Positions 22,350-33,348 of a stretch of 64,000 nt of DNA are shown one piece after another. The notes beneath the pieces were generated by a model, which saw only the letters and a list, made by a program, of their open reading frames with translations, did no database searches and was not told where the DNA came from. Source of the DNA: Gymnothorax reevesii (lineage: Eukaryota > Chordata > Actinopteri > Anguilliformes > Muraenidae); NCBI GenBank assembly GCA_029721435.1, contig CM056573.1, forward strand, positions 49,016,501-49,080,500, written 5' to 3'. The translations under genes and the position numbers were made by a program. How positions within the stretch are numbered: the first letter of the stretch is position 1; each line of letters begins with the position of its first letter.

Positions 22350-24810
22350 AATCAAGTGACAAGTGAAGACACGGCTTCTCTCCCCCATGCAAACAAACAG
22401 CAACAAAATAATGGGCTACATTCAGTGCAGAAAAATAATCTAATTATAAATAGGTCTATGCACTGGCACACCAGTTGGCCTCTGCAGGTGTGAGCTTGAG
22501 TGAGAATTAAGCGTAGGGATACAGCTTCTCTGGTGTACCGTGCACACTCGGACAGGATTGTTCCCACCCCTGCACTGGAGGCATCAGAATCCACTATAAA
22601 GGGTAGATTCAGCAGTGATGAACAGACTCTTGAAAGTGTTGAAGGCGTGTTGATTTTCCAGATTCCATCCCAGGTTTTTGGGTTTTCCTTTTAACAAAGG
22701 CGTCAGAGGTTGGGCAACGGTGCTGAAGTTTTTAATGACGCGTCGACAGATGTTTGCAAACCCCATGAAGTGCCCATGAGTACCTTTATCATTCGTGGGA
22801 TTGGTTGTTCGGCTAATGCCTTCACCTTCCTTGCCTCTATAGCCACTCCCCCTGGTTCAATCACGTAACCGAGGAAAGAGACAGTGGACTGATGAAAGAC
22901 GCATATTTCATTGGGTTGATGTTGCAATAGGCGTTCGAGTACTCTCCTCACGTGTTCCACATGCTCTTCATAAGTACTTGAGTAGATGAGGATGTCTTCA
23001 AGGTAGGCAATGACGAATCTTCCGAGCATCTCTCATAGCATGTCATTGATGAGGGACGGGAACGCGGAGGGGGCATCTCCTTTCCTGATACGGATAAGAT
23101 TGTATGCGCTGCAGAGGTTGAGCTTCTTGAAAATCTTTGCACCTCGCAGCTGCTCCACAGCGCTGGGGCCAGGGGGAGTGGGTATTGATGTTTCAACATG
23201 ACGTCATTAAGGCCTCTGTAGTCTAATGCCGGGTGGGGACCTCCATCCTTCTTCTGGACGAAGATAGGTGACATAGATAGGCGGACATAGGTGAAGTGGA
23301 AGGACAAATGAAGCCCGCCTGTAGAGCTTCTTGTACATACTGCTCCATTGCTTGAGTTTTAGCCACTGATAGGAGGCATATATGGCTCCTGGGGGTGAGG
23401 TGTCGAACAGGAGCTCAATGGCACAATCCCATGGATGGGATTGCTTTTTGGGTTGCTTTAGTTTTGCTGATCACCATTTGCAGGTCCCTGAACTCTTCGG
23501 GAATTTCAGGCTGGTCTTCTTAGTCTGAAATTTGAGATGTCTTGTGTGTCATGAGATAGTGGAATTATGAAATAACAGCAACGGTAGGCTACGGATGATT
23601 GGGTGGCTTGAGTAGGTGAAAATCAGCAACAGTAGTTCCTCCAGATGGCGCTCTGGTATGCAGAGGGAGATCAGTGCAGTCTGGTGGGTCACGCTGCTGT
23701 TGCCCAGAGGTTTCCCATCTATGGCTGCCACGGTAAGTGGTGTTTGGAACCGTTGAACCTGGCCTGCAGTCGTCGCATCAGCTGGCTTGAGACAAAGTTG
23801 CCCGCCGCACCGGAGTCAATCAGGGCCTCTGTGTGAAGGGTCACAATGTTACAGGATACTTGGACTGGGATTTTGAAGTGCTGACCAGTAAATGCTGTAG
23901 GTGACACCTCTGCTTTGGAGGGCGCTGTTCCTCCCTCTTGACTGCGGGTGCAGGGGCTTCTAGGGGTGATGCTCTGGTGAACTGTAGTGGCCCAGTTCCA
24001 TGGGCTACACCTACTCTGCTGGCAACTGGCTGGAGGCTGTAGGCCGGACCCACCGCCTAAGCTGCAAGAGATGGTCCAGGCTTATGGCTGCATTGATGTA
24101 GGATGACAAGGAGAGCTCTAAGTCTGGGCAGGCAATCTCTGCCCTAAGCTCTGGACACAGCCCCTTCCAGACGATGGTCATCAGTGCAGGCTTATTCCAG
24201 CTGCTGGCTGCAAATAAGGTGTTGAATTAGAGGGCGTAGTCCACTGCGGTCTTGTTCCCTTGGCTCAGGTCCAGCAGCTGGTCCCCTGCCTTCTTCATGG
24301 GATGATAGAAGACTGAGCGAAATTGCTGGAGGAAATTGGCATAGATGGTGAACATTGATTCTCTCCCAGAGAGCAGTTGGCCAGTCAAGCACCTTACCAG
24401 AGAGGTGGGTGACCACTGCTGTGATCTTCTCTGCTTCACTCAGGGTGGGATGGTACATGAAATACAGATCACACTAAAGAATGAAGTGCTAGTGCTCTGG
24501 TAGGTGTCGTAGTGCTCTGGTAGGTGCACTGGCGAATGACCCTGGGGAACGGCCGAGGGAGCCTGCATTCCGGCAGGAGTGATGGAGGTCGATGGTGGCG
24601 ATGGAACATGGGAGACGGAAAGTTTGTGGACCCTGCAAACCAGTTCGTCCAGGATGACCCCAAGACATGCAATCTCCCTCTGCTGTTCTGCCGCAAGGTG
24701 GTAGAGGTCAAGAGGCTGGGCAGCAAACTCTCCCACCTTGGGAGGCAATGGAATCCTTGCTGAGTCCATGTTGTGGCCAAGTCCTCTGTAAGGGTTGTGC
24801 TTCATACACA
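22350..24810 (-). pseudogene. Ty3/Gypsy retrotransposon remnant: gag, protease, RT, RNase H start
   Basis: Read right to left. A gag-like region spans 24805-24190 (including the block ending LSGKVLDWPTALW), and a protease has the active site DSGA (complement of 23806-23817). RT includes VQKKDGG...LDYRGLND near 23250 and AYLEDILIYS (YLED at 22994-23005, where YLDD or YVDD is usual). The start of RNase H reads DSDASSAGVGTILS near 22590. Frameshifts occur throughout. The frame fails after the RNase H start, and integrase and the far LTR are missing. An LTR-like stretch follows on the right. Confidence 0.88.
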
Positions 24811-24874
24811 GTTCAGGTGCACGGAGTACAGGAAGTTGAGGACTGGTCTAAGGTGCAAGGATGGAGTTGGTAGT

Positions 24875-25222
24875 ATGTTATGCCTGCTGCGCAGCAGAAA
24901 GTACAATCGTAGCAATACAAAACAGGAATCGAGGGTCCTTAATATAAAGTGCTGGAAAAAACAATAAACAGCACAAAGTTAGAGTAGAAATACACGCAAA
25001 ATGCAGGGATTGCGTGTATACAAGACTAGGAATGCAACACAGGTATGCAGTTACGAGACTTCCCAATGACTAAGTGCGAAGCTCAATCTTAAATAGCACA
25101 CTACCACTGCACAGTGGAAATGAGAAACAGATGCAGGTAATGATTGAATAGCGTGAGCAATGCAGTCCTGGTCTTATAAGACTGGTGAGCTGGACGGCTG
25201 GAGCTGTGGTCTTACAAAAACA
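24875..25222 (-). mobile_element. LTR of the Ty3/Gypsy remnant
   Basis: The stretch starts TGTTATGCCTGC and ends ACAAAAACA on the plus strand. It lies just upstream (minus sense) of the gag remnant, where a 5' LTR belongs. The boundaries are by eye and no partner LTR remains for comparison. Confidence 0.5.
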
Positions 25223-26608
25223 CTGCAGTAAATTCACCATAAAGCTCATATGAAAAGAAGAATACCCAATCTCTGACATCAAAGATATCAATTCTCATTT
25301 TTTAAATGTATTTATTTATTTTTAATGCTAGTAGACAGCGTATACAGGAACGTCAAACAAGTGTTTTTTAATTCATAATTGCTGTATCATGTCAGTGAAT
25401 AATTCTACAACTTCATTACTCTTTTTGACATGCATTGTACAACTCAAATATCACATACTGAGCTTAAATTAATACTGTTTTGTAGTAAAGGTGTACTTTC
25501 CTTTTTGAAAAAAATTGAACAATTTTCCTGGTCTTTATAGTGTTTCAGATTCTGTGCTTTCCATGACGCGAGATAATAATGATAATACAAAAAAAGGCAA
25601 AAATGGGTTCATTTGTATGTTGTTGATAAAATGCTCTTGCATTTGACAAAACTGGTGGAATTTCACATATTTTCCTCTGGGGTGTCAGACCAAAGTTTCC
25701 CCTCCAACCACATGGAGCCTGAGCAATTTTGCCAAGAATAATTGTCATATTAAGATGTGCATAACTATTGGAGATGCACCCTGAGATTCACTTACACTGA
25801 AAATAATGTTCTTCATCAGAGTGCCTGCTTGATGTGTAAAGCAAACAGCAAAAATCCAATCAGATCCATTTTGATTCCAAGTTGTAACATCACGGAAAAG
25901 GAAAAGTCCAAGGAGGGTGAATACTTATGCATGCTAGCGACAGTACCTGCCCTGCAGTCAAAGCCTGCTCCGTAATGAAAAGGAATGAACTGTGAGTCTT
26001 TCAGCTGCAGTTGTATGTTGTATATTGATTTTTGGCTACGGAATCATATTTGAACCTGTAGTTATTTGGGCATCTGGCTGTGGCTGTATTATTTTTCTAT
26101 ACTGATGAGGCTCAGTCACAGCACCACAGGGGCAGTAGACAATATACCATCTTATTCTGTCGGACAAAAACTTAGATTTCCTTTGTCATTACTCAGTTTG
26201 GGTAATATTTTCAGCAATTCTGACAATTTGAAGGCAATCTACTGAGTGTCACCATTCAAACAAGACCATGATTTTGCTTGCTGTCAAAGTGATTCAAGAA
26301 CAATATGCATTTTTTTGCGAGGAAATTTGCTCAAAAAAAAAAAAGATTAAGAATAGTAGTTGCTTAAAATTAAGTGATTGTGGTTATGAGGAAAACCTAT
26401 TCAGTTTTTTTATGGACTCGTATTCAGCAAAGTAAAATTGCTCAGTATACCTGTGCAACTCCTTTCCTCATTGACCTTAACTAGGTGAGAATCTTTCCCC
26501 AAACCAGTGATCAAAGGCTGCACCTCCTTATGCTTCACTCCCCATCTCTATACCTCCACTAATTCATGACCACTCCCTGCTTCAAGATTCTATATGGAGA
26601 GTTGGAGG
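25223..26608. other. Unassigned intron 1 sequence
   Basis: AT-rich DNA. Nothing recognisable on either strand. Confidence 0.5.
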
Positions 26609-27119
26609 TGTTATGGCCCCATTTTCTTATTACAATCTACAACACAACAGCAACAGCAAGGGATGACAGACACAGTTTTAAAAACTTAAACACATTTAAT
26701 TTTTAAACAAAGACAAAGACTAATAACAACTAACTAATTGACCAAGATTGATAAGTAAAAAAAAAAACAGAAATATTTACAGTCCCTTTGTTTGTTGGGG
26801 TGGCTTGGTGATTAACTGGGTAAGGAAAATGCTCAAACACAGGCAAAAATCCACAAAAGAAACTTCACAGGTCTTGAACAGAAATGACAGGTCTGGTCGC
26901 ATGTATCCTTCTTCTTGCAATTTCTTCTACTACTACTTTACTGTCTCAATTCCTTTCTTTATATACTCTTTTGCAGACCCCACCCACATTTAGACCTCTT
27001 TTTTTTATTTTCTGGGACTTTCCCCAGACATGTCCAGGACATGTCTAAACCTAGCTCCAGTCTGAGCTTCACAAAAAAAAGGTAAATACTGCCATCTAGT
27101 GGCCTCTATTCACATTACA
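26609..27119 (-). mobile_element. Solo LTR of the Gmr1-type family in intron 1
   Basis: This 511-bp sequence is the inverse complement of the LTRs at 30447-30944 and 46312-46795, with moderate divergence. An exact 4-bp duplication, gagg, flanks it (26605-26608 and 27120-27123). It is in the same orientation as pde11a, so its promoter and polyadenylation signals would lie in sense within intron 1. Confidence 0.92.
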
Positions 27120-27329
27120 GAGGGGAGACAGAGATGGGAGGTAAAAAGCAAACAAGTGAAAATTGTGACCATCAACTAAACTGACGTCTAATATTGCTGA
27201 CATAGCCTTATCAAAAGCATTATTCCATGCAGCTTTGCAAATGAATGGAAAATAGTACAATGGCAATAAATAAATTGAAAAAATAGATTTTTCTCTATTT
27301 AGTATATTTGAACAAATTTAATTCAGCAA

Positions 27330-27620
27330 ATCATAGAGGAAGTGATCAGATCATTAGAAACAATGCCATAGCTCGCAAGTCGCATTATGCTATTTTTGTT
27401 GAGACTGATTCAGATATGGATTGTTTTAATTCTTTGGTGATTTTTAGAGCAGTAGTTCTGTGGTTATTAACAACTATCCGATCAAATGTCCGTCTGTCCC
27501 TATCAGAGAGGTTTGACTTGTGGTCATTGTCCTTTTTTGCTTTTTCTTTCTTTGGGGAGCAGGCATAAGCTGTCATAATTATTGGCGAAGTTCCTGGTGC
27601 CACCATCAACAATTTTGCTG
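27330..27620 (-). pseudogene. Tc1-like transposase N-terminal fragment
   Basis: The minus frame 27612-27385 includes KSNLSDRDRRTFDRIVVNN and HRTTALKITKELKQSISESVST, a helix-turn-helix region typical of one fish Tc1-like lineage. The DDE part is missing. Confidence 0.65.
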
Positions 27621-28118
27621 TTTTTGTGACCAGTATACTAACAATTCAGAGACCTGCTGTTGGATCATTTTACTTGCAAGATGTTAATTATCCTGATCTT
27701 TCTGTGGAAATTTGTCAAGCAAAGTGCTGTTAGTTAGACCTCTTTAAAGCAGCCAAAGTATGCTAAATAGCATTGAACTTGTACAGGAAAGACTTGTGTT
27801 GATGCTTTTTTAATTGTGGTTGAGACATCAAAAATAAAGCCGTTATTCTAAAGTGCTTCCAATAGTAAGTCCGCTCCAACATACCGCCTAATATATTCAA
27901 CAGGCTACTCAATTGCCATCCTGCGTTAAGACGAAATATTTGTGAACAACAGTACCGCGCAGGGCTGACTTTTCCGTATTTTCAAAGAAGGTAAATACGG
28001 AGTGACGTTAGTTATAGGCGATCTTTCTGTAATTGTGTTGAATTTCCTATATTTTAAAGGGTACTGCAGAAATATCACATAAATAAAGGCTTGTTTGGTG
28101 GGTTTAGATGAGCTGTAC
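27621..28118. other. Intron 1 sequence next to exon 1
   Basis: Nothing recognised apart from the exon 1 donor GTACAG (complement of 28113-28118). Confidence 0.5.
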
Positions 28119-28895
28119 CTCGTATGCGTCAGGGATGTTGACAGTCTCACCATGTTCGGCAACATATCCGATTATACCTTTCCCCCAAGGTACTTGCACC
28201 TCGTTGGAGTTCAGGGTGCTAGAGGATGGCCGCACTGTTGTCCCTGAGTGCACATCAAAAAACTTGGATACGAGCGTTTTCTTATGAGAGGGTCCCTCGA
28301 CAAGAAACAGCGAGCACCTGTCTGCATCCAACATGATACACACGTTAATCAAAATCTTATAACTGAGATTTGTCATATCCAGCTCGTTTGAGATGTCTTT
28401 TACCAACTCAAGGAAAAATTCGCGTTCATTGGATTCTTTTAGTCTGTATTTATAGTCTATAGCACTGGATGCGTATTGTGGCACATTCACTCTGGATTCA
28501 AGCAAGGCGCTCAGAATGTGCGCAGTAGTCGGTGGTAAGGAGCTGGCTTTCCGAAGAAGCGCACGGCGTCGCATACTAGACTGGGATTCGTGATCGCTGA
28601 GGCTGCAATGCTCATCATACGTGCGGTGAGCTGTCACTGCTTTAGAACGGGCGAAGTTACGTCTAAGTTCCATATGAGAGGCGCGCCGCTGAAGTCCGTC
28701 AGGATTTGAGGGCCAGAAGGAATCTTTCGCGACGTTGCGCTTATCCTCCCCTGTTGGCACCTTGGGCGGCTGTTGTTCCTTCAGCCAGCTGCTCACAGTG
28801 TCATATTTTCCTTTGCGTATCAGGTACTCCTCGAAAAGGTCCGGGTGACGATCCAGAAAAGCCTCCACTTCGGAGAAATCAAAAGTCGTCATCAT
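28119..28895 (-). CDS. pde11a: PDE11A-type phosphodiesterase, coding exon 1 (N-terminus and start of GAF-A)
   Basis: A 777-nt exon starts at ATG 28895 and encodes 259 residues. It begins MMTTFDFSEVEAFLDRHPDL, matching the start of the long human PDE11A isoform (FGEVETFLDRHPELF). Residues 69-100 carry LQRRASHMELRRNFARSK, the regulatory segment, with the RRAS serine kept as Ser73. The second human site in KSFARSK is Asn80 here. Residues 110-136 (RRRALLRKASSLPPTTAHIL) are almost invariant. GAF-A begins near residue 160 and runs to NIPDAYE, where donor GTACAG follows in phase 0. The paralogue (pde11a against a pde11a-like copy) cannot be told from this alone. ATG ATG at the start leaves the first methionine as a choice. 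Confidence 0.95.
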
Positions 28896-29348
28896 TGAGG
28901 ATAATATGTTTTAAAATAACGGGAGCTGTGTTGATGAGTTGCAGAACTGATCCGCTGCTGTTTCATAGCAATCACTTCCAAAGTCTTCAGCCTTACTGCA
29001 TGGCGGGAGTCTACCAAGAACGCGTTATAATTTATTCAGCGCTGAACATCATTTGATCAGTCACTCTCCTCCTCCATATCTGCAACATTTCCCACTGGAA
29101 TGGCTACGCAGCTGGCCAGATAAAAAATAGGTAAAAAGTAGGCCTTCTTCTGTTGATTCCACTCTAAGTTAGCAACAATGCGAAGAACAGCGAGCAATTT
29201 ATATGGGCTGCTGCTGCAGCAATAGGAACGCGGGAAAAGCTCTTGAGAATTCTTTATCAATGCAGGCCCTCCAAAAATGCTAGTTGGAGCAATTTTAATG
29301 CCAGCAGTGGTTTTGAAACGCATTGTCCTGTGCACTGGGATCTCATAA
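28896..29348 (-). promoter_or_regulatory. Upstream region and 5' leader of pde11a
   Basis: This sequence lies immediately upstream of the start codon. On the minus strand I see no clear TATA box close to a start site. A short upstream ATG (CGCCATGCAGTAAGG, near 29010) would give a two-codon uORF if transcribed. A promoter here is inferred from position only; further 5' exons could exist. Confidence 0.35.
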
Positions 29349-29356
29349 CTCTATGG

Positions 29357-29560
29357 CAGGGGTGGGGAACCTCATCCAGAAGAAGCTGGTGTGGGTGCAG
29401 GCTTTCATTCCAACCAGGTAGTTACACACCTGATTGTACTGATCAAGGTCCTTAGCAACAATTACAGAGATTAATTAGTAGAATCAGGTGTGTAGCTGCT
29501 TGGTTGGCATGAAAGCCTGCAACCACACCGGCCCTTTCTGGATAAGTTTCCTCGCCCCCG
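29357..29560. mobile_element. MITE with perfect 8-bp target duplication
   Basis: The 204-bp element has ends CAGGGGTGGGGAAC and TTTCCTCGCCCCCG and a largely self-complementary interior. The exact repeat ctctatgg lies at 29349-29356 and 29561-29568. The 8-bp duplication and CAGGG start fit a hAT-type MITE. It sits about 460 bp upstream of the pde11a start codon. Confidence 0.9.
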
Positions 29561-29568
29561 CTCTATGG

Positions 29569-30184
29569 TTCTTATTCACTGTGAAGGTCTGGTATGAAAT
29601 TTCAATACATGCAAACTAGGCCTTCCGTGATGATAATTTGCCCGAGAATTTGAAAATTTGTCAGAAAACTTAGCAAGGTCTGTCAAATTTAAAATGAATA
29701 AAGAACTAAATATCAATAACCGTGCAAAATTGACAAAATAAAGATTCTTCTCGAATATTTTGTGTTGATTCATTGAAACAGTTCTCATTTGCTCCCTCAA
29801 TTCAGTTCAATTCAATATTCTTGATCGACATTTGCACACTTGTGTTGCCCAAGCATGTTAGATGATGTCAGAACTCAGAAATAAATGTAAAGAAGAAAAC
29901 GAATCCGCCAAAATCAAAAAGTTGCAGTTATTCAAGGATAAAGCAATAGTGGCGAGTTGCAGTATTATGCTGGACGTACTCAGTTGGCTACCCAGTAGCA
30001 AATATGGGTGCATGAGTGTGTGACGCTGGAGCAGGTTAGTGTGGGGGGAGTGTGTGTGTATATGTGTATGTGCGTGTGCGCCTGTGTAGGAAGCATGAAC
30101 AGCTTAATGTGAGGGAATGTGTGTGTGTGTGTGTGTGTGTTTTTGGGGAGGTGACCGGGCTCCCCCTGGATGATTTGATGTGGA
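29569..30184. other. Upstream non-coding DNA with GT repeats
   Basis: It includes a (GT)n microsatellite at about 30119-30140 and looser GT/GC alternation at 30040-30085. No gene seen. Confidence 0.5.
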
Positions 30185-30446
30185 ATGACCTAGCTCATTT
30201 TGAATTCGATGACAGCTACACATTTCATTAAAGTTGGGAGAGGGGCAACAAAAAGCTGGAAAAGGTATTAATAAAAAACAGCTGGAGGAGCATTTTACTA
30301 CTAAGTAGGTTAACTGGCAACAGGTTAGTAACATGACTAGATATAAAAAGAGCATTTTAGAGAGGCAAAGTCTCTCAGATGTAAAGATGTAAAGAGTCTA
30401 AAAATTGTTGATTAATTACAGAAAAATGTTCCTCAATGAATATTGC
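30185..30446 (+). mobile_element. Tc1-like element, left half (continues at 46796)
   Basis: 'ctcattttgaattcgatg', 'gttgggagaggggcaacaaa' and 'taaaaagagcattttagaga' belong to the 5' untranslated part of a fish Tc1-like element. The last 30 bases encode the start of its helix-turn-helix (cctcaatgaatattgc). The same Tc1 resumes at 46796 after the LTR retrotransposon. The outer 5' terminus is missing. Confidence 0.78.
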
Positions 30447-30944
30447 TGTAATGTGAATATAGGCCACTGGATGGCAGTATTTAACCTTTTTTTTCAGCTC
30501 AGCCTGGAGCTATGTTTAGACATGTCCTGGACATGTCTGGGGCAAGTCCCCGAAAAGTAAAAAAAAGAGGTCTAAATGTGGGTGGGGTCTGCAAAAGAGT
30601 ATATAAAGAAAAGAATTGAGACAGTAAAGTAGTAGGAGAAATTGCAAGAAGAAGGATACATGTGACCAGACCTTTCATTCTGTTCAAGACCTGTGATGTT
30701 TCTTTTGTGGATTTTTGCCTGTGTTTGTGGATTTTTCTCACCCAGGACATCACCAAGCCGCCCCACAAAAGGGACTGTAAATATTTCTGTTTTTTTGGGT
30801 ATATTCAATCTTGGTCTTAGTTGTTGGTTAGTTAGTTGTTATTGTCTTTGTTAATTAAATGTGTTTGAGTTTTAAAAACTGTGTCTGTCATCCCTTGCTG
30901 TTGCTGTTGTGTTATAAATGTAATAACAAATTGGGGCCATAACA
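30447..30944 (+). repeat. 5' LTR of the Gmr1-type element
   Basis: 498 bp, TGTAATGTGAATA to GGCCATAACA, with a TATATAAA box at 30600-30607. The 3' LTR (484 bp) differs by a 15-base deletion and several substitutions and begins TA instead of TG. Confidence 0.92.
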
Positions 30945-30947
30945 AAT

Positions 30948-30966
30948 TGGGGGCTCAAGTCCGGGA
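30948..30966 (+). promoter_or_regulatory. Primer-binding site, tRNA-Pro-like
   Basis: Three bases after the LTR, TGGGGGCTCAAGTCCGGGA matches the standard tRNA-Pro primer site (TGGGGGCTCGTCCGGGA) except for two inserted A bases. Confidence 0.7.
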
Positions 30967-30972
30967 CAGAAC

Positions 30973-33320
30973 ATTGTGTGAGTAATGTATTGAAAATCTA
31001 ACATTTCAAATTGTGAAATTGTTTTTGTGAATTTTCCTAGATATATATTGACAAACATACTACATCATTTACACAGCTTGTATGCAACTGAGATACTCAT
31101 GCCACATATCGTCAGAAAGCTAAGATTCTTGAGATTCGAATGATGCCAACCATTTCAAAGTATAATCATCCCAGCAGCTTTAATCAACGCCCATGTCAGA
31201 CCACAAACAAACAAACGAACAGTTACAAAACTGATGTGACTCACCGATGAAGCCCCCTAGTACTCTTCCAGTCCGACATATCCCCTCAAAAATGGTCTTG
31301 TTACATCCATGAAGTTCCAGTAAATCCAACCAAGTAAAGTTTTTAGTCCAAAACGCACTATTATACCGGTAAATATCCATGAACAGCTGCTGCATCGTTT
31401 GAAATGAATCGGTGGTTATCCACAAAGTTCGCTGCATTAGTGGTTGTTGCTTCGGAACAGATTTAGACAGTACACAGCCATTTGCGCCAAAATGGAGTCT
31501 GCACTCTAACCTTTCGATTGACACCTCACTCGACCAGTTACGAGCTTCCCTGCCCTGTCTACCGCCTGCTATAGCCAACGAGTGCCTGTGTTGAAACGAA
31601 GCTCATGCCTCCTTTTTTTGCGTGTAGCCCGAGCAACCAGCAACCAATCAAGACGACGATTGTTGCATTATGACACTATCGAAATTCTGGAAACGCCGAT
31701 ATATAGGTTGTTGGGGTGGCGAAAAGGCTGGCGCAGCCTATCGCTCGCGTAAGAGAATGGACAGAATATGTCTCAGCTGTGCGTAATGCGTGCTGTGCGT
31801 TCCGCTAAACAGAGCGAGGCAGAGAGAAATTTCCAGCGAATGTTTGATGGTTGTTTACGGAGTTTGAAAGAAAAAATAGCCAAAAGGTTGCAAATAAAAT
31901 CATTTTCAGTTCAGAAGCTGCAGAGCTGTGCACTCGGCGTGCAAGTGATAGCTCAGGGGAAGAAATATCCGACCAAAACCCTGATGGCTCCGTAGCAGAG
32001 GAAATGTTTCTCGGGGGAGATGACATTACTCTTGACAAGTACGCATCATATTATAACTTATATTTCATTATATAATAACATTACATTTATATTTATTATT
32101 ATTATTATTATAATAATAATAATTATTATTATTATTATAAAATTACATTACGTATTATTTGCATCTGTCACGGAAGGTGGAAGGACGTCATGTTTTCACT
32201 GGAGTTCACCGTCATGTTTTCACCGGAGTAATTCTGTGTAAATAATTACGGGAAAAGGATGCTATGATATGATGCTGATATTATGATGATTATATTATTA
32301 CCATATTACGCATTATTACCTCCGTTACCGAAGGTGGAAGGAAGTTATTTTTTCGCCGGCGTTGGTTGTTGTGGGAATTTAAATTTTCATCCCTGTAAGA
32401 AATCAGAGTGAGACAAAGTAAGTAAATAGGATCCATTTTACTATGTGCCACATAGGGTCTTCGTTACAGGCAAGAACCAAGACAAAGGAATCTCTCCTTT
32501 GCTTTGGATATATGTAAAAGCACAAAGTCAGAATCTCCTCCCCTTGGGGTTTATATGCACATTTTTGAGTTTATGCCTCAGTAACCTTTTAATTTTTTTA
32601 TTTATCATATATTGTAAATAGTTTGCTATGGAAAGGTTATTTGTTTGTTTACCTTTCATATAAAAAAGCATTTTTTTTAACATAAAGGCACTCGTTATGT
32701 GCACAAATTTGAGCTTATGCATCAGTAACTTTTTTTCAGCAATATTGATAGTGAATCTGGATATGGGATTGGATTCCTCTAAGTGTCACCTTTCATTAGA
32801 GCCCAACATTATGACTGTAGGTTGAAGCGTTCAAGAGTTATGCCCTTTTATCCTAGGTATGTGACCATGGTTATCCAAGGGTCCTTTTGGGGTCTCCAAA
32901 TGGCCATTTTTGGAAACGCCTAGACATGGCCTTTGAAAAACATGTGTAAAATGCTCATTTTCTGTAGGATTGTTATCAAATTTGAACTGGAACTAAGTAA
33001 GACTTCATGCTGTGGTCCCATTGTGTTTTTCAGCTAATAAGTCCCAGCTGCTCTCATGTACAGGCACCTGTTTGCAAAAAAAAATTTTGGCGAAAGTAAA
33101 AACCTTCTACTTCAGTGTGTTCCAGCTTGGATTACTCAATGACAGTAGCACTTAGAGTATTTCTTTTAGCTGGGGGAAAAACTTCAGAGTGTTTCCTTTC
33201 AAATGAGACCATAACCATCCATATAGTCCAAACGGTTCAAGAACAGCTTTCAATTTACTTTGGGTACGCTTTTCATAGGCATTTTAGGCAAATTTTCCCG
33301 GAGTTTTAAGGGGTTAAAAA
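30973..33320. other. Probable 2.35-kb insertion in the Gmr1 leader, type unknown
   Basis: An exact 8-bp repeat, gacagaac, flanks this stretch (30965-30972 and 33321-33328), just after the primer site and just before gag. That suggests an insertion with an 8-bp duplication, but the two ends do not form clear inverted repeats. Inside, a minus frame at 31578-31180 (132 codons) and small plus frames from 31768 diverge from a spacer at 31640-31720 with a CCAAT box and a TATA-like gatatata. I do not recognise either product. An alternative is that it is a long native leader. 32400-33310 is non-coding with some weakly repeated blocks. Confidence 0.45.
32089..32141. repeat. ATT/AAT microsatellite
   Basis: Runs of ATT followed by ATA/AAT and again ATT form a near-palindromic simple repeat. 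Confidence 0.9.
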
Positions 33321-33348
33321 GACAGAACTGCTAGAAATTTGCGGACAT

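Noticed and set aside
32089..32141. ATT palindrome as a regulatory or matrix-attachment site
   Set aside because: It is plain microsatellite; nothing beyond composition supports a role.
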